Source: Anastrepha obliqua (lineage: Eukaryota; Arthropoda; Insecta; Diptera; Tephritidae). Taken from it: a stretch of 64,000 nucleotides of DNA. Position 1 is the first letter of the stretch, and the number at the start of each line of letters is the position of its first letter. The notes beneath the pieces were generated by a model that did not search any database, had not been told where the DNA came from, and worked only from the letters and a program-made list of their open reading frames with translations. This document shows, one piece after another, positions 22,938 to 34,444 of this stretch. The stretch spans positions 133,353,601 to 133,417,600 of the forward strand of contig NC_072894.1 in assembly GCF_027943255.1 (NCBI RefSeq), given 5' to 3'. Made by a program: the position numbers and the translations under genes.

Positions 22938-23170
22938 TAATTAAACAAATAAATTGACAAATAATTTGTATTGAAGCAAAATTATAAAAGCTAAATTAAT
23001 AAAAAACCGTATCGGGTTGCTGATATTCGCTGAAAATATTCATATAAGCTTACTGCATATTCTAGGTAATTTAAAGATATGTCACTATATGGGTATTGTT
23101 TTTATTCAAATTGAAGTCAGAAAATTTTTAACAGGGTTTTAAAAATTATTATATTTTTAATGTTATTTAA

Positions 23171-24339
23171 GTAGTAAAATTTCAGCAGTTGTATTATTGT
23201 GCTTGATTTATTGATTCACTTAACTAAAGGCGCTCAGTTAGCCTACATTATTTGCGCATTAAAGCTGTGAAGAGGGTTCGTTTTTAAGCATTCATAGCGT
23301 TTGGTAGAAAACTTCTTGATTATAATAAAATGTTCTGAATTTTGTTAGACATTAATGAATAAAATAAATAAATATAAAATGGGAAAGCAGTAAGGTTTAA
23401 CAGAACAGCGAAAAGGACAAATCGATTTCTTGACCTCAGAAGGACTTTCAAATCATCAAATTGCCAAAAAGGTTCGTTAAAATCCAAATATTGTGAGTCT
23501 TTGCGTGAAAAAAGGTGCCTCCTATGGTAAAAATTAGAAAGGTAGAACTGCGATGGTCTTGACACTGAAGGAAACCCGAAAAACTCTTAGGATTGCCTAA
23601 AATCCCGCCCTTCCAACAGGAAACCTTAAAGAAATGGTAAATGTTGCAGCCAGCAACTCGACTGTTAGAAGGAATATTCCCTACCTGAAGCATAAAAAAT
23701 TACAAAAAAAAAAACACTTGAATAAATTTCTTTACTCCGCCTCTATTTTGCAAGGGACCACATGGCTTTGAGTTCAGTTACAAATATTCCGGTGAATGGA
23801 AAAAAAGTAGTACGTAGTGACGAAAAGAATAGAAACTCCTAATATTTCTATGAATTAAGAAAGGAGGAAGGATATTTGAATCTACATCACAGCCCTAAGG
23901 ATGGAGTTATGGTAGGGATATCGTACTATGGTGCGTTCGAATTAAAAATTGTAGCCAACGAAATGACGGCAGACAGTTATAAAGCTCCGTTGGAATTATC
24001 TTTCCTCGAGGCTCAGGAAACACGTGGACCTATTAATTGGTTTTTTCAACAGGATAATCCACCTACACACACTTCAAGAGTGATAAAAACTTGGATTGCG
24101 TCCCAAAGCTTTGAAATTTTAGCCGCCGCATCAACCAGATCTGAACAATATTGAAAATCTATCAATCTTATATAATTTATAAACAAGATGCCAGCATAAA
24201 CTTTTAGGCTTTAAATAATAAATGTAAAAAACAAAATTTCCTATATTTGTTAATATTTCTTCTTAGTTGGTTAGTGCCTCTATTCAACTGAAGCAATAAA
24301 TCAAGCACAGTGTTACAGCTGCTGAAGTTTCACTGCTGC
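23171..24339 (+). mobile_element. Decayed Tc1-like transposon with long TIRs
   Basis: Terminal inverted repeats of about 65 bp: the left arm 23,171-23,237 and the reverse complement of the right arm 24,271-24,339 share TTCAGCAG, GTGCTTGATTTATTG and AGGC-CT blocks. The transposase start (ATGGGAAAG) is at 23,379 and is followed at once by a stop. Catalytic residues of the Tc1 DDE domain are still recognisable: D in VRSDEK at 23,819 and D in QQDNPPTHTS, with PDLNNIEN present only in a shifted frame. Multiple stops and frameshifts make it a pseudogene. The TIR ends are diverged, so the exact outer boundary and the TA duplication are uncertain. Confidence 0.88.
23876..24154 (+). pseudogene. Tc1 transposase C-terminal fragment
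   Basis: Longest surviving open piece of the transposase. It contains ISYYGAFELKIVANEMTAD, then INWFFQQDNPPTHTSRVIK with the second catalytic Asp, and ends by frameshift just before the expected PDLN/E region. It lies inside the Tc1-like element. Confidence 0.85.
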
Positions 24340-24511
24340 GAAATATCGTTAGTGTGAATTTTTTTGCATGTTTATTTTCGAGCAAAGTACAGTCGTCACT
24401 TGAATTATAAGAAATCCTTGTGTTACTAGATCAAATACAGTTGCTTACATAACCATTTTCTTCCATAAAAATTATTGTCTTTAATCAAGTAAACCGGACC
24501 GTTGATATGTG

Positions 24512-25290
24512 CGAGGCGTATTTTTAAAGTAAGTACCGTTTTGACATAAAAAACAACAAGTACACTTTTCCCAAAAATAATTTATTCACTTGAAAGGCCA
24601 TACTTTACTTTTCTGCATAATTTCCAGTACTATTGAGGCATTTATCGTATCTTGGGACCAGCTTTTATATGCCATCGTAAAAGAAGATTGCCGTTTGATT
24701 AGACAACCACTGCTTCACAGCACTGCCCCGCCAGATGCTTCTCCAAGTGCATAAGCAAATGGTAGTCGCTCAGCGCTAGATCGGGACTGTATGGAGGGTG
24801 GTCCAATTGCTCCCAGAGATAAGGTCTTGTGTTCGATAAGGTCTTGTGTGTGATAAGGTATTTTCAGCTAAGGACGAAATCGTGAATCCTCTGTTCTCTT
24901 TCACTTTACAGTCCACTTTTTGAATCAGTTCATCGGTAATGATTGAAGGTCTCCCACTTCGTTCCTCATCATGAATGTTTGTGCGGCCATTTTTAAAGGC
25001 CATAACCCATTTTCGCACCATTCTATCACTCATAATGTTTTCACAATACACTTCACTAATTTGATGATGAATGTCAACTGATTTGAAGCCTTGAGCACAG
25101 GAAAACCGTATTACAGCATGCACTTCACAGTCGGCGGGATACGCAATAGGTGGAGGCATTTTAAAATTACGCAAACAAATGTATACTCGATCGAATGGTT
25201 CCGTAATGGCGTCTGTGGCTTCCCAACAGACAAGCGCAGCGCTGCGGCGGCGTAACTTAAAAACGGTACTTACTTTAAAAACACGCCTCG
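24512..25290 (-). mobile_element. Internally deleted mariner with intact TIRs
   Basis: The left terminus CGAGGCGTATTTTTAAAGTA continues with AGTACCGTTTT and matches the reverse complement of the right terminus with one mismatch over about 30 bp. TA follows the right end and TG precedes the left end. On the minus strand the transposase helix-turn-helix region is well preserved (IMSDRMVRKWV, DEERSGRPSIITDE). The sequence then jumps to SPDLALSDYHLL near 24,765, which holds the third catalytic Asp, and ends LVPRYDKCLNSTGNYAEK. The segment carrying the first two catalytic Asp residues is gone. Total length about 779 bp against roughly 1.3 kb for complete mariners. Confidence 0.88.
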
Positions 25291-25303
25291 TATAAAAAAC
25301 CAC
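24776..25303 (-). pseudogene. Mariner transposase N-terminal remnant
   Basis: Open frame that includes the DNA-binding domain. The true start is probably the Met of MPPPIAYPADCEVHAVIRFS within it, since the upstream residues are encoded by the terminal repeat and its flank. It reads out of frame after the deletion junction near 24,830. Frame loss and the missing catalytic core make it non-functional. Confidence 0.85.
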
Positions 25304-25329
25304 AAAGGTCGTTAAAAATTGTCGTTTTT

Positions 25330-25620
25330 TAGCTAAGGGTAATCTCTAAAAATATTCCTTTAAGGTTACCACTTGTTTAAAAATATTTAAAAAATTAATT
25401 ATATATCGACAGAATAATTTTCAAATGTATTGCCATTGAATTAAAAAAAAAACACATTTTTCGTATTTTTTTATTAAGAGTATTCAAAGTATCAAATTAT
25501 TATTCAACCTTGAAATTAAAATATTTTTATTCAGATATTAACAGAACCATATTTTTTACGGGGTTGCCAACTAATAGTAAATACGCAATGAGTGTTGTAT
25601 ATATACTTTTTTGTTAAAAA
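25330..25620. repeat. GGTTGCCA-family repeats, short cluster
   Basis: GGTTACCA at 25,364 and GGTTGCCA at 25,562 in AT-rich context similar to the 3.2-4.06 kb array. The two boxes are 198 bp apart, not 120, so this is a decayed or partial array. Confidence 0.45.
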
Positions 25621-26820
25621 TATGCAAGATGTATTTCTGCCCTAAAGCTATTAAAAATACCAATAATATCATATTTTATTTAACCATTAAAGGATTTTTA
25701 CAATAAAAGCCTAGCACAATTTGGACACTCAGCTGCAATGCCTGTTCTAAAGTGACGCATACTTTTATCGAATAGTGTAAATGTGATATGTTTACTTACG
25801 TAAATGCATTCAAACAAATATTTGGTGCATTAGAATTGACCGCAGCACGCGCCATCAACATATCGAAATACATCCCCATGTACGTTCAATGTATATATGT
25901 ATGTACATATGTATGCACGTCTTACGTATTTGGAAGGAAGCATTTCAAAGGTTTCTGGCTTTTTTTGATATAAAATACTCTATTCTAACACGAAATATGA
26001 TACACGCATGCAAACATGCAACACGCATACAAACACATATGCACTCATACATACACACACACACACACATGCATATAAATAGTAAATGTATGCTCCTGCT
26101 AAGTCTCAACAGCATTGAGGTCTCTTGCGGTACGTGACCAGATCGCTTGGGATCACTTAAATTTAAGTAAAATCTAATTTGACAAAGCAAATATTGTTGT
26201 GGCTGGTGTTATAGTTTCTCCACCCAAAATTGCTGTATGGCGCTGAAAATTAATTTCAAGTGCTTTTCGCGGCTGGCAAATCATTCCAGAGCAGATACTT
26301 ATATGACCAATAAGGGTACGATAGAATGCATGTATGTATGTATGCGTGTGTAAACGCTTATTATGTGTACTTGTCAATAAAATTGAATTATTTGGTTATG
26401 TATTTAATGGCATTTTTTAATAGCTGTTACATTTTTTTATGGAACCTACGAATTTCTCGCTGCTGCTGTTCGCGCCTGCTCATTGTCATTGGATGTTTTG
26501 CTTAATGTTTCATGCAAGTGGTGGCGACATTGCGGTCACTAAAACTCCATGCTAATGCGCATAACTATACTCGGGCGCATGTTGCATATGCATGCGTGGC
26601 TTTCTAGATGTCCTAATGCTTCAATGGCACGAGTAATGAGTGTCAATGAGCAGTCAAGTATGATAGTAAATGTGCGCGCCAACCCCAACCGCAATCGCGC
26701 GATTGGATACCCTCGGCATAGAAAGTTTTGACCCCAATGGGTTGTAACGGAATTTTTTAAAGTAATATATAATATTTGGTTTGAAAAAGTGACACAAAAT
26801 GTTGCTAAAAAAATATTATT
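25621..26820. other. Intergenic, nothing recognised
   Basis: Contains an ACACAC microsatellite near 26,052-26,068 and ATGTATGT-type runs near 25,890 and 26,328. No gene or element was identified. Confidence 0.4.
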
Positions 26821-27331
26821 AGAAGTGAAAAATATTTTGTAGGATTGCCATTGACTTATTGAAAATGAACTAAGAAATATATTTTAGAAGGCAATAAATG
26901 TAACATTGCGCTCAAAAATATGAAAATAATGCAGAAAAGCAAACAAAAAATTAATAGGGTTGCCATCTATCCATTAAAATTATACTACTTAACCCATTTG
27001 ATCCCATTGTACTCGCTTGAGTACAGCAAAAGCATCTTTTTCGAAACGACGTCAAAAGCCAACGCTTAGAAATGTTGAAAAGGAATACACATGTTTCTCC
27101 TTCTTTTTTTTTGAGTGCCGTTATCCGTTATTCACTTGTCTTTGCGTGCACGTTTGCTTTTTTTCTTCTTTTCATGGTTCAGTTTGCAATAAGCTCTCTG
27201 TTTAACAAAATCTAAGTTATCACGGAAAAAGTTCAGTGTTGAAATATTCATAATACATATAATTTGTATACTTTATAACAAAAATACGAAAAAAGTTGTG
27301 GAAAAGTGCATTTCGGTAGGTTTAAATTCTA

Positions 27332-27691
27332 GTGTACTCGCATGGGTACAGTGGGAACATTAATATATATTTTGTGTGCATATTTCATGTAGATTTGGAT
27401 GTACAAAAATTTTACGGAAAGAGGTTTCACAACCTTTCTGCGGCCACCGACTATATTGAATCAAGCGACCGTAGTCACTTCGACTTCGCTATTATACCGC
27501 CAAATACCCACTGTGACACAGATGAGGAGGACATTGAAGAGGATAATATATTGCGTGATGATATTCCAACCTGGGAATCGAATTTTTCGACAACTTCTTT
27601 ACGTCATATGAACTTCTTAGAATTTGAAAAGAACAAGGATTTAAGGCTACTGGGACTGTTCGTGAACGGCGGACCAAAAAATGTCCTCTGA
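27332..27691 (+). pseudogene. piggyBac transposase N-terminal fragment
   Basis: Acidic N-terminal region (CDTDEEDIEEDNILRDDIP) as in piggyBac-like transposases, followed near 27,640 by an abrupt switch. In a second frame the sequence becomes ATGTVRERRTKKCPL, a conserved segment that normally lies more than 200 residues downstream. The deletion junction is therefore around 27,640-27,650. The first Met given here is not a secure start. Confidence 0.75.
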
Positions 27692-27740
27692 AAACGAACA
27701 AAGAACTACAAAAGAAGCAACGGGGAGAGTTTGATTTTAT

Positions 27741-27794
27741 GTAAGTTTATCATAATGATTTATTTAAATAGTTGTTTTGTATCAAATTTTGTAG
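27741..27794 (+). other. Candidate 54-bp intron in the piggyBac remnant
   Basis: GTAAGT at 27,741 and TTTTGTAG ending at 27,794 bracket 54 bp with stops. Removing it joins KKQRGEFDF to the SDSGILFVKWND segment in the order expected for the family. Short introns of this size are normal in flies. It could also be a small insertion that happens to have splice consensus ends. Confidence 0.55.
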
Positions 27795-28296
27795 GTGTTC
27801 TGACTCAGGAATACTTTTTGTGAAGTGGAATGACAATAGCGTTGTGACAGTGGGAACAAACTTTGATAGAATTGAACCTTTACATACCGTCAAACGATGG
27901 TCAAGACAAGAGAGGCGCAAGGTGAATGCCCATCAGCCGAAGTTGATAGCGGAATACAACTCAGGAATGGGAGGAGTTGACCTCCACGACCAATCTTTGA
28001 ATACTTACAATATAAAGTTTAGAGGAAAGAAATGGTGGTGGCCTCTTTTCACCACAATGATAAGCTCGTGCGTAGTAAACGTATGGAAGCTTTATAAAAT
28101 GGCAAGTAAGAGTCAATGCGACTTGTTGCAATACCAACGTGAAATTGTGCGATTTTATTTACGCAATTATAATATCCGGGACATATCTTCAAAACGATCG
28201 ACAATGGCATCAATAGCTGGTTCCTCATATAACCATTTTCCCAAAAGGATATCGAATCAGCTGAGGTGCAGGGAGTGTCACCAAAGAATTCGATAG
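27772..28296 (+). pseudogene. piggyBac transposase C-terminal fragment
   Basis: Contains FVKWNDNSVVTVGTNF, AEYNSGMGGVDLHDQ (family-conserved, with the last catalytic Asp) and KWWWPLFTTMI. The frame stops at 28,294-28,296 in the middle of the Cys-rich C-terminal finger: CRECHQRIR is followed by the stop and then, after further stops, by ICELCK and CFKNFHT. The open frame starts inside the candidate intron, so its first residues are not protein. Confidence 0.85.
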
Positions 28297-28935
28297 ATTT
28301 GCGAGTTATGCAAGTAGCCCTTTGCGTGGAGAGAGAATGTTTCAAAAACTTCCATACTGTTAACCGAACTAATAACCAAGGAAGTCTTTGAAAGTGTCTT
28401 TTTATTTAATACTCCATATTTTCATATACAGGTATTGTATGTATGCAAAAAATGCATTTCTTTGATTTTTTTTCGTGTTTTTTTTAAGGAGCTTATTTAC
28501 ACTATTTCAATAAACGTTTTATAAACGCATTTAAAAAAAAATTGTTTTATATAAGGTTGGGATTTAATGGCTTAATACCCAGCAGTTGGCGATGACTATA
28601 ATATTGAGCGTGTATATAAAAAAATATTATTTTAATATGAAAATAGTGCAGAAAAACAAACAAAAAATTAATAGGGCTGCCATCTATCCATGAAAATTAT
28701 GCTATTTATTTGGTATGCAGCAGCAGGTGATAACTGTGATATTGTGCTAATAGATATGAAAATAGTGCAGAAAAGCAAATAAAAAATTAGTAGGGTTGCC
28801 ATTTACACATAAAAATTATGCTAATTAGTATACAGCAGCAGGTGATAACTATAATCTAGAGCGTAGAAGCATTTTCTATAGAAAAATATTATTGAAAAGC
28901 AAGAAATATTTAGTAGGGTTGCCAACTACTAAGAA

Positions 28936-29480
28936 AAAGAAAGATATTCGATGTGGTTCATCAGTCGCGTGCGAACAAATTTGTTGTCCTCTCGGACAGC
29001 CAAACAGCCTGCAAGCTCTTAAAAAACAATTGTTCCAGCAATCACTGCATCGCTCTGTTTCACGGAAAGCTCTCAGTTTTTGAATTCTCAAATGTTCATG
29101 TGGAGACCGGAGACTATGGCCATTCTAGAATACCAATTAAAGAAAAGGCAGATCGTATTGTAAAAGAAGCAGAGAATAAAGGCACTGTCATCGAAGTTCA
29201 ATACATCGAAAAAGCTTTGAGAATGATTCGCAGTGGCATCTTCTCTGAACGGTACGATGTGTTTCTGTGATATGCAAGCAATCGACCTGACCTTTTTTCA
29301 CAAATTTTTACAAAGTTACTAACAAAGGTCGGGTACAAAAATTGTAAGTTCGAAGTTAAAGATGTAAAACTTATCAACAGAATATTGGTTGGCCACACTT
29401 ATGAGGGCAGTTGCTGCACAGGATTCGTGCCATCGACTCGAAGCTATGTGAGTGCGGGGCTGTAAGTTTTTCATTTTACC
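28936..29480 (+). mobile_element. LINE fragment with RNase H remnant
   Basis: The frame from 28,953 reads NKFVVLSDSQTACKLLKNN, then GHSRIPIKEKADRIVKEAE, the DSQ and GNEKAD signatures of the RNase H domain of I-type non-LTR retrotransposons. Downstream, in another frame, VKLINRILVGHTYEG and SKLCECGA resemble the pre-finger segment. 5' truncated with frameshifts. No terminal repeat or tail was found. Confidence 0.6.
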
Positions 29481-32400
29481 AGACTTAATTCAATTAGGAG
29501 TAAACTATTCGATAACTATAAAGACTTCAAGTCAGTAAAAAGTACACAGTAAATTTACTTTCGCTTATTAAAGAAGTTAATATTGAGTTTTACTATTGCC
29601 TTACACACCAGTGATCTCACAGACAGTGGAATACACAGGCGTTATGAGGATTGCGATCCCGCCAACTAATTAAAAATTTAAAAAATAAGAAATGAAAAAG
29701 AAGACGGAAAGAATTATAACTATAAAAAAGTAATAAAGTCCTACGTCCAATTCCACATACTGTGCATAACTGAGTGAGTGGTAGTTTTGATCAGAATTTT
29801 TAGGGAAATTTTCGGATTGTTGTAACATGGCTCATGAAATTTTAGTGGTATTAGTGCAATTTGTAAATGGCTAAAAATTGAGTTGATTTTTAATCATTTT
29901 TTGTTTACTGACGAATCTTGCGGATTTTTTCCCATATAACAAGTGCAATTTAAGAAATTAAATTTTTTTTTAATTTTTTTTAGAATGGTCTTGCGTATTT
30001 TCTTCCACAAAGGGTTTATTTTTAAAAGAATGAGGAATAAGGAAAATAAGAATAAATCAGCTACTTCCCGTTATATTACTAAAATTTCTTGCGCCATTTT
30101 GCTGTATACCCAAAAATATTCGAAAAGTTGAAATAAAAAAGTTTCGAAGAAAATTTATTGAATATTTTTTTTATTTTGAAGTATGATTTAAAAGCAAAAA
30201 TAACAACTAATCTCATTTCGAAAAACATTGTGAAATATAAAAATGACGCCATGCACTCGGTTATGCTTTCCAGTACAAATAGGAAGGGTTTGCTCCTAAT
30301 TGCATGCCTCGAAAAAGGCAGTAGAAGGTTTACAGAGAGAATTCCGCACGCTGCTTGCTAAATGAGGATTGATAAATACTTCTATTTAAATAAATTCACA
30401 CTTTAAATTCAGTATTTTATTCATTTGACCTGAATTTGCCCCTTTCATTTCCACTATAATTCATTTCCACATATTCACAAAACCCTCCATTCGAGGTTTT
30501 AATTCAATTTAAGTGTCGTTCTCGCGTACATCAATTATTGAGTGTCACTGTATTATCTTTTTTTAAACCAAAAACACGAAAAAGGAAAATAAAAAAAAAA
30601 AACATATCAATCTTGTAAGAAATAAAATTGTACTCCTTCTTATCCACATAACGTTTGTACAAGTAGTTGTTGCTGTCGTCGTATTTGGCTCATTATTTAT
30701 GGTTGGTGCTATGTGAACTATTGCGTTTGGCGCTTGCGCTGCAATGCATACATCACACCACACACACACCCGAACACACACGCACAAAAGCACATGCGCT
30801 CATGACACTGGAAAAAGAAACATTTCCATAAATGTATTTACATGCATACATTCATACATACACACATATGCACATGGATATGTACTCGCATGTCCATTTG
30901 CAGCGCTTGCCTGCATCTCTGAGTGTGAGTAGGTCTGTCAATATTGACCTTTTCACTTCAAAACCACTCAGCGGCGTCGACTCTGAAACGATCACGCTTT
31001 GCACATTAAGTCGACTGCGCTGCTGGCGCAAGCGTTAAAGCTAGCAGTGCTGTGCAGCGACAACATTAGCGTCTGCGTCAGCGAGACACGTATGTATGTA
31101 TGTAAATATGCATGAAAGTACCTAGGCACAAACGTAAGTAGATATTTTGCTGTAATTTTTTTACTGTTAGCTTCCCATATCCGTTAGTGCAGTGACATTT
31201 TGACTTCGCCATCTCTTTTCAGATACGCGCAAAATTTGCTAATGCACTTAGGATTTTGTTTAACAAAATACTACATATGTTGCTGCTGTTGTTGTTGTCA
31301 TGCAAGTGTCGTATAATCATTATTCGTTGTAAGTGTATATGCTTAAGTACTTAGCAATACTTAGTTTCATATGCACAAACATATTTCTCTGAATGCAACG
31401 TTGCTGCTGGCGACAAATCCACGTGCACGTGTGTGTGTGTGCTTGTGTGTGCGCGTGTCAATTGACAATCAATCAAATGACTAAATGAATAGAAGAAATG
31501 CTTAAACACATTTCAACAAATATGAATAAGGCAATAGAAATACTGCCTATGCATTACAGCTTTATTGACGTTTGAAATTTTCAGGGACTTGGGTGTTGAT
31601 CTTGGAAATTACTTTATTTTATCGGTCAACTAACAGTTTTATGGCAGTTGGAAACATTGGGGTCGGTTTACTGATTTGAAGTGACGGCAAAGAATTTTAA
31701 ATATGCGTAATCTACTTCAAGGTACATAAAAACTCACTTAAGTTTGCGGAAAATGTTTGTACGAAAATTTTAAATAAAGGTCGGAAATCTTCGAAAGCAG
31801 GCGAGAAGTGACTAGGTGCCTTTATTGCTGACTATTCCCGGCATAATTTTGCTTTGCTTGCGGAATTAGTTGTTCATATTGTTGTTATTGTCAAAGCATA
31901 GAACACACCCAATAGTTTTTTCCGGGATTACTGCTGCAGTGATTGTGCTTGGCTAGACATAAATCCAGTATAAACTGGACAGTCGTGGTAACGAGTGGTT
32001 ATATCTTTACCAGGCCCGTATTTTAAGTAAACTGTAGGGAATATTTAATTTAGATTTCAATTTATTTAAACTCAGGCTACGAAAGTACAATGAAAAATAA
32101 TGAGTTAGCGATCAGCGTAATGACGAAGAACGTTTTGATCAGCTTCATTCTCATATGGAAATTCCACTCCTCGTCTATTAAGGACCGTTTAGAATCTAAC
32201 GCCTTTGAGAAGTAGCTGTTATCCTGGATTAATATCACCTATTCACTTTGACTATGGCTTAAGGGGTAGTTTCAGACACTCCAAGCGCCGTAAGCCCAGT
32301 TTATAAAACCTAACTGGGCTCCAGGGAAAACCCAGAGGCACTGGAGGCATTGCTTTTTCTCATAAGTCATAAATAATCTAGCGGCTGCGTTATAAGGTCT

Positions 32401-33730
32401 GAAATGGGCCGGTAAAGTCAACCGACTATTCCAAAATTAATCGGCCTTTCAGCTGCCAAGCAGACATATCTATACCGGAAGGCTGTGAAGGCTGTCAAAA
32501 ACGAGGGTACAGCATATCACGCAAATACTAACAAAGAACTGGACTATTTGACTATATGGCTATCAAATTCAGAGCCTCGTGAGGTGATAGCTCTAAGAAG
32601 TTTAAAATTCGGGAATACATTTAACGTTTCCTAAACTTTGAAATATACACCTCATGTCGCAGTTAATCACATCGTTGAAGACTTTGACTGTTTAAGAATA
32701 GTCTGGCTGGACTGTTTAAAAACATTCGTCTGAAGATGGTAATTTCTTAAGAACTTTTAGCGATAAAGTCATTCAAATCACTACCAATTCCCACTATAAC
32801 CCTCTTTGGCCGCCAAGCGAACTCTTCACAAGTGCAAGCCTTCAAACCTTAACCAAACAGACGGCCATGTAAAACAAACTCGAGCATTAATTCGATATTC
32901 TCGTCAACACTATTTTCAATTCAATTTTATCGTTTCATTAATTTGCAGATTTTCATTCGAAATTTCCGAATTTAACTTTATTCACATCCACCCACAAATG
33001 CCTTTAATTTGTACATCCCAATCAACGGCACTCAGGCACAAAATTTCTTGCATATTTGCGATATGATTTATGCTGAAAATCATTTGCAATTTCGCACAAT
33101 TGAGTTGTCTTTGTCATCGTCAGCAACAGCGACAGCATTGTTCTTGTTAAAGCAATAAATGTGCCACGTTGTTGTTGTTATCGTTGTTGTTGGAGTGACT
33201 ATCCTATTAGTTAACTGAGGAATGTCTACTGCTGCGTCCAATTGTACGTACATACGTACGAACATCAATTGAGCAAACGCTTCCCTTTTGAGGTTGCAGG
33301 GGAGTGAAAAAGTCGGCTCTCTTAAAATTCTATTCAATTATCAAATGTAATTAAATAATTTTCACAACTCAGATGTTGACGACAATGTCGCTGCCAGCTG
33401 CGCTGTTGCTGCGCCAGCACATTCCCTGGCTGTGGGCTAATGGATACCTACACAGCTCATTGCTGTTGTTGTCCTGCTAGCTTTCTGTTGCTGATAAGGT
33501 TTGGTTATACCCTGCAGGGAACACCTGAGGCAGTGAAACTGATTTCAGCTTTCTCACTGGTACGATTTTGCTAATTGCGGATCACCTCGCTGTTGTTCAT
33601 GCGGAGAGTAGCGATACCTGTCTTGAGAGTGTACCTGCCTCAATGCCGAAAATCATCAGTAAGACTTCTGAAGGGGTATGTCGCTGATTTTTGTAGAGTT
33701 ATGAGTTGTGTGGCTCTTCAAAAACAATAA
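29481..33730. other. Intergenic, nothing recognised
   Basis: AT-rich with simple repeats: CA/CACA near 30,755-30,795, TGTGTG near 31,428-31,455, GTT runs near 31,285 and 33,165-33,195. A segment at about 32,280-32,560 has balanced composition but no readable domain. No host gene could be supported. Confidence 0.4.
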
Positions 33731-33734
33731 TACA

Positions 33735-34440
33735 CATTACGTGAAGACGGTACTAAATATATAAAATCATTTAAAACCATTAGAGAAAAACAAAACCAAA
33801 AATTTAATTAAAAAACAATATTTTTTAAAAATTAAAAAAAAAAATAATTTTAATTTCCTACCTCAAGAATCCAAATTTCTTTTACAGGAAAAGAAATTCT
33901 CACACTGCGAGAAAATGGCACTAAATATATAAATTGGACTCAAAGCATTTGAGAAAATCTAAAAATGGAATGTTAATTAAATCTTTTTTTTTTAATTTAA
34001 TAAAAATTTAACCACAAAATATAAAAGAAATAATTTGTTTGCCTTGCTTAAGAATCTATTGTAAATTTCTTTTAAGGGAAAAAATTAGATACTATCACAC
34101 TATGAAAAAATGGTAATTAATTTTTAAATTCGACTAAAAGCATTTGAAAAAAAAATCCAAATTTTCTTTCTTCAAATTTTAAAAAATTGTTGGTTCTGTA
34201 ATTTTTAATTAAAAAAGGAAATTTAAAAACATTACACAGAAGAAGAAAATAAAATAAAAACAGGTTTGGTTGCTGCCTTAAGAATTTAATGTTCTCTTAA
34301 GAAAAAAATTACAAAATCTCTCACCATGAGGAAAGTTATTTAAGAAAAAAAATTAACTTTTTATTAGCAACGAATATTTAAACACATTAAAAAAAACTTT
34401 TCAAAACTGAATTTTAAAAAATTGAATTTTTCAATTTCAA
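33735..34440. repeat. Degenerate tandem array, ~170-200-bp units
   Basis: Units alternate a block like GACGGTACTAAATATATAAA (33,746; GGCACTAAATATATAAATT at 33,916; later copies near 34,110 and 34,325) with a block like CTCAAGAATCCAAATTTCTTTTA (33,862; CTTAAGAATCTATTGTAAATT near 34,047; CTTAAGAATTTAATGTTCTC near 34,278). The same pair reappears at 35,205-35,308 and 38,140-38,290, on the far sides of two transposon insertions, so one array was split by them. Confidence 0.6.
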
Positions 34441-34444
34441 ATGT

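Larger units (their letters stand above)
26993..28571 (+). mobile_element. Internally deleted piggyBac element
   Basis: Flanked by TTAA on both sides (26,989-26,992 and 28,572-28,575), the piggyBac target duplication. The left end CCCATTTGATCCCA matches the reverse complement of the right end GCCATTAAATCCCA. It is 1,579 bp long. It carries the N-terminal and C-terminal parts of a transposase, and the middle with most of the catalytic Asp residues is missing. The insertion lies inside a monomer of the GGTTGCCA array, which independently supports the boundaries. Confidence 0.9.
26821..28935. repeat. GGTTGCCA-family tandem array interrupted by piggyBac
   Basis: Boxes at 26,843 and 26,958 on the left and 28,675, 28,794 and 28,917 on the right are spaced 115, (134 after subtracting the insertion), 119 and 123 bp. 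Monomers share AAAATAGTGCAGAAAA, AAAAAATTA and CAGCAGGTGATAACT blocks. The piggyBac element at 26,993-28,571 splits one monomer. Confidence 0.75.

Noticed and set aside
30740..30800. CA-rich runs as regulatory sites
   Set aside because: Ordinary microsatellites; many similar runs occur throughout.
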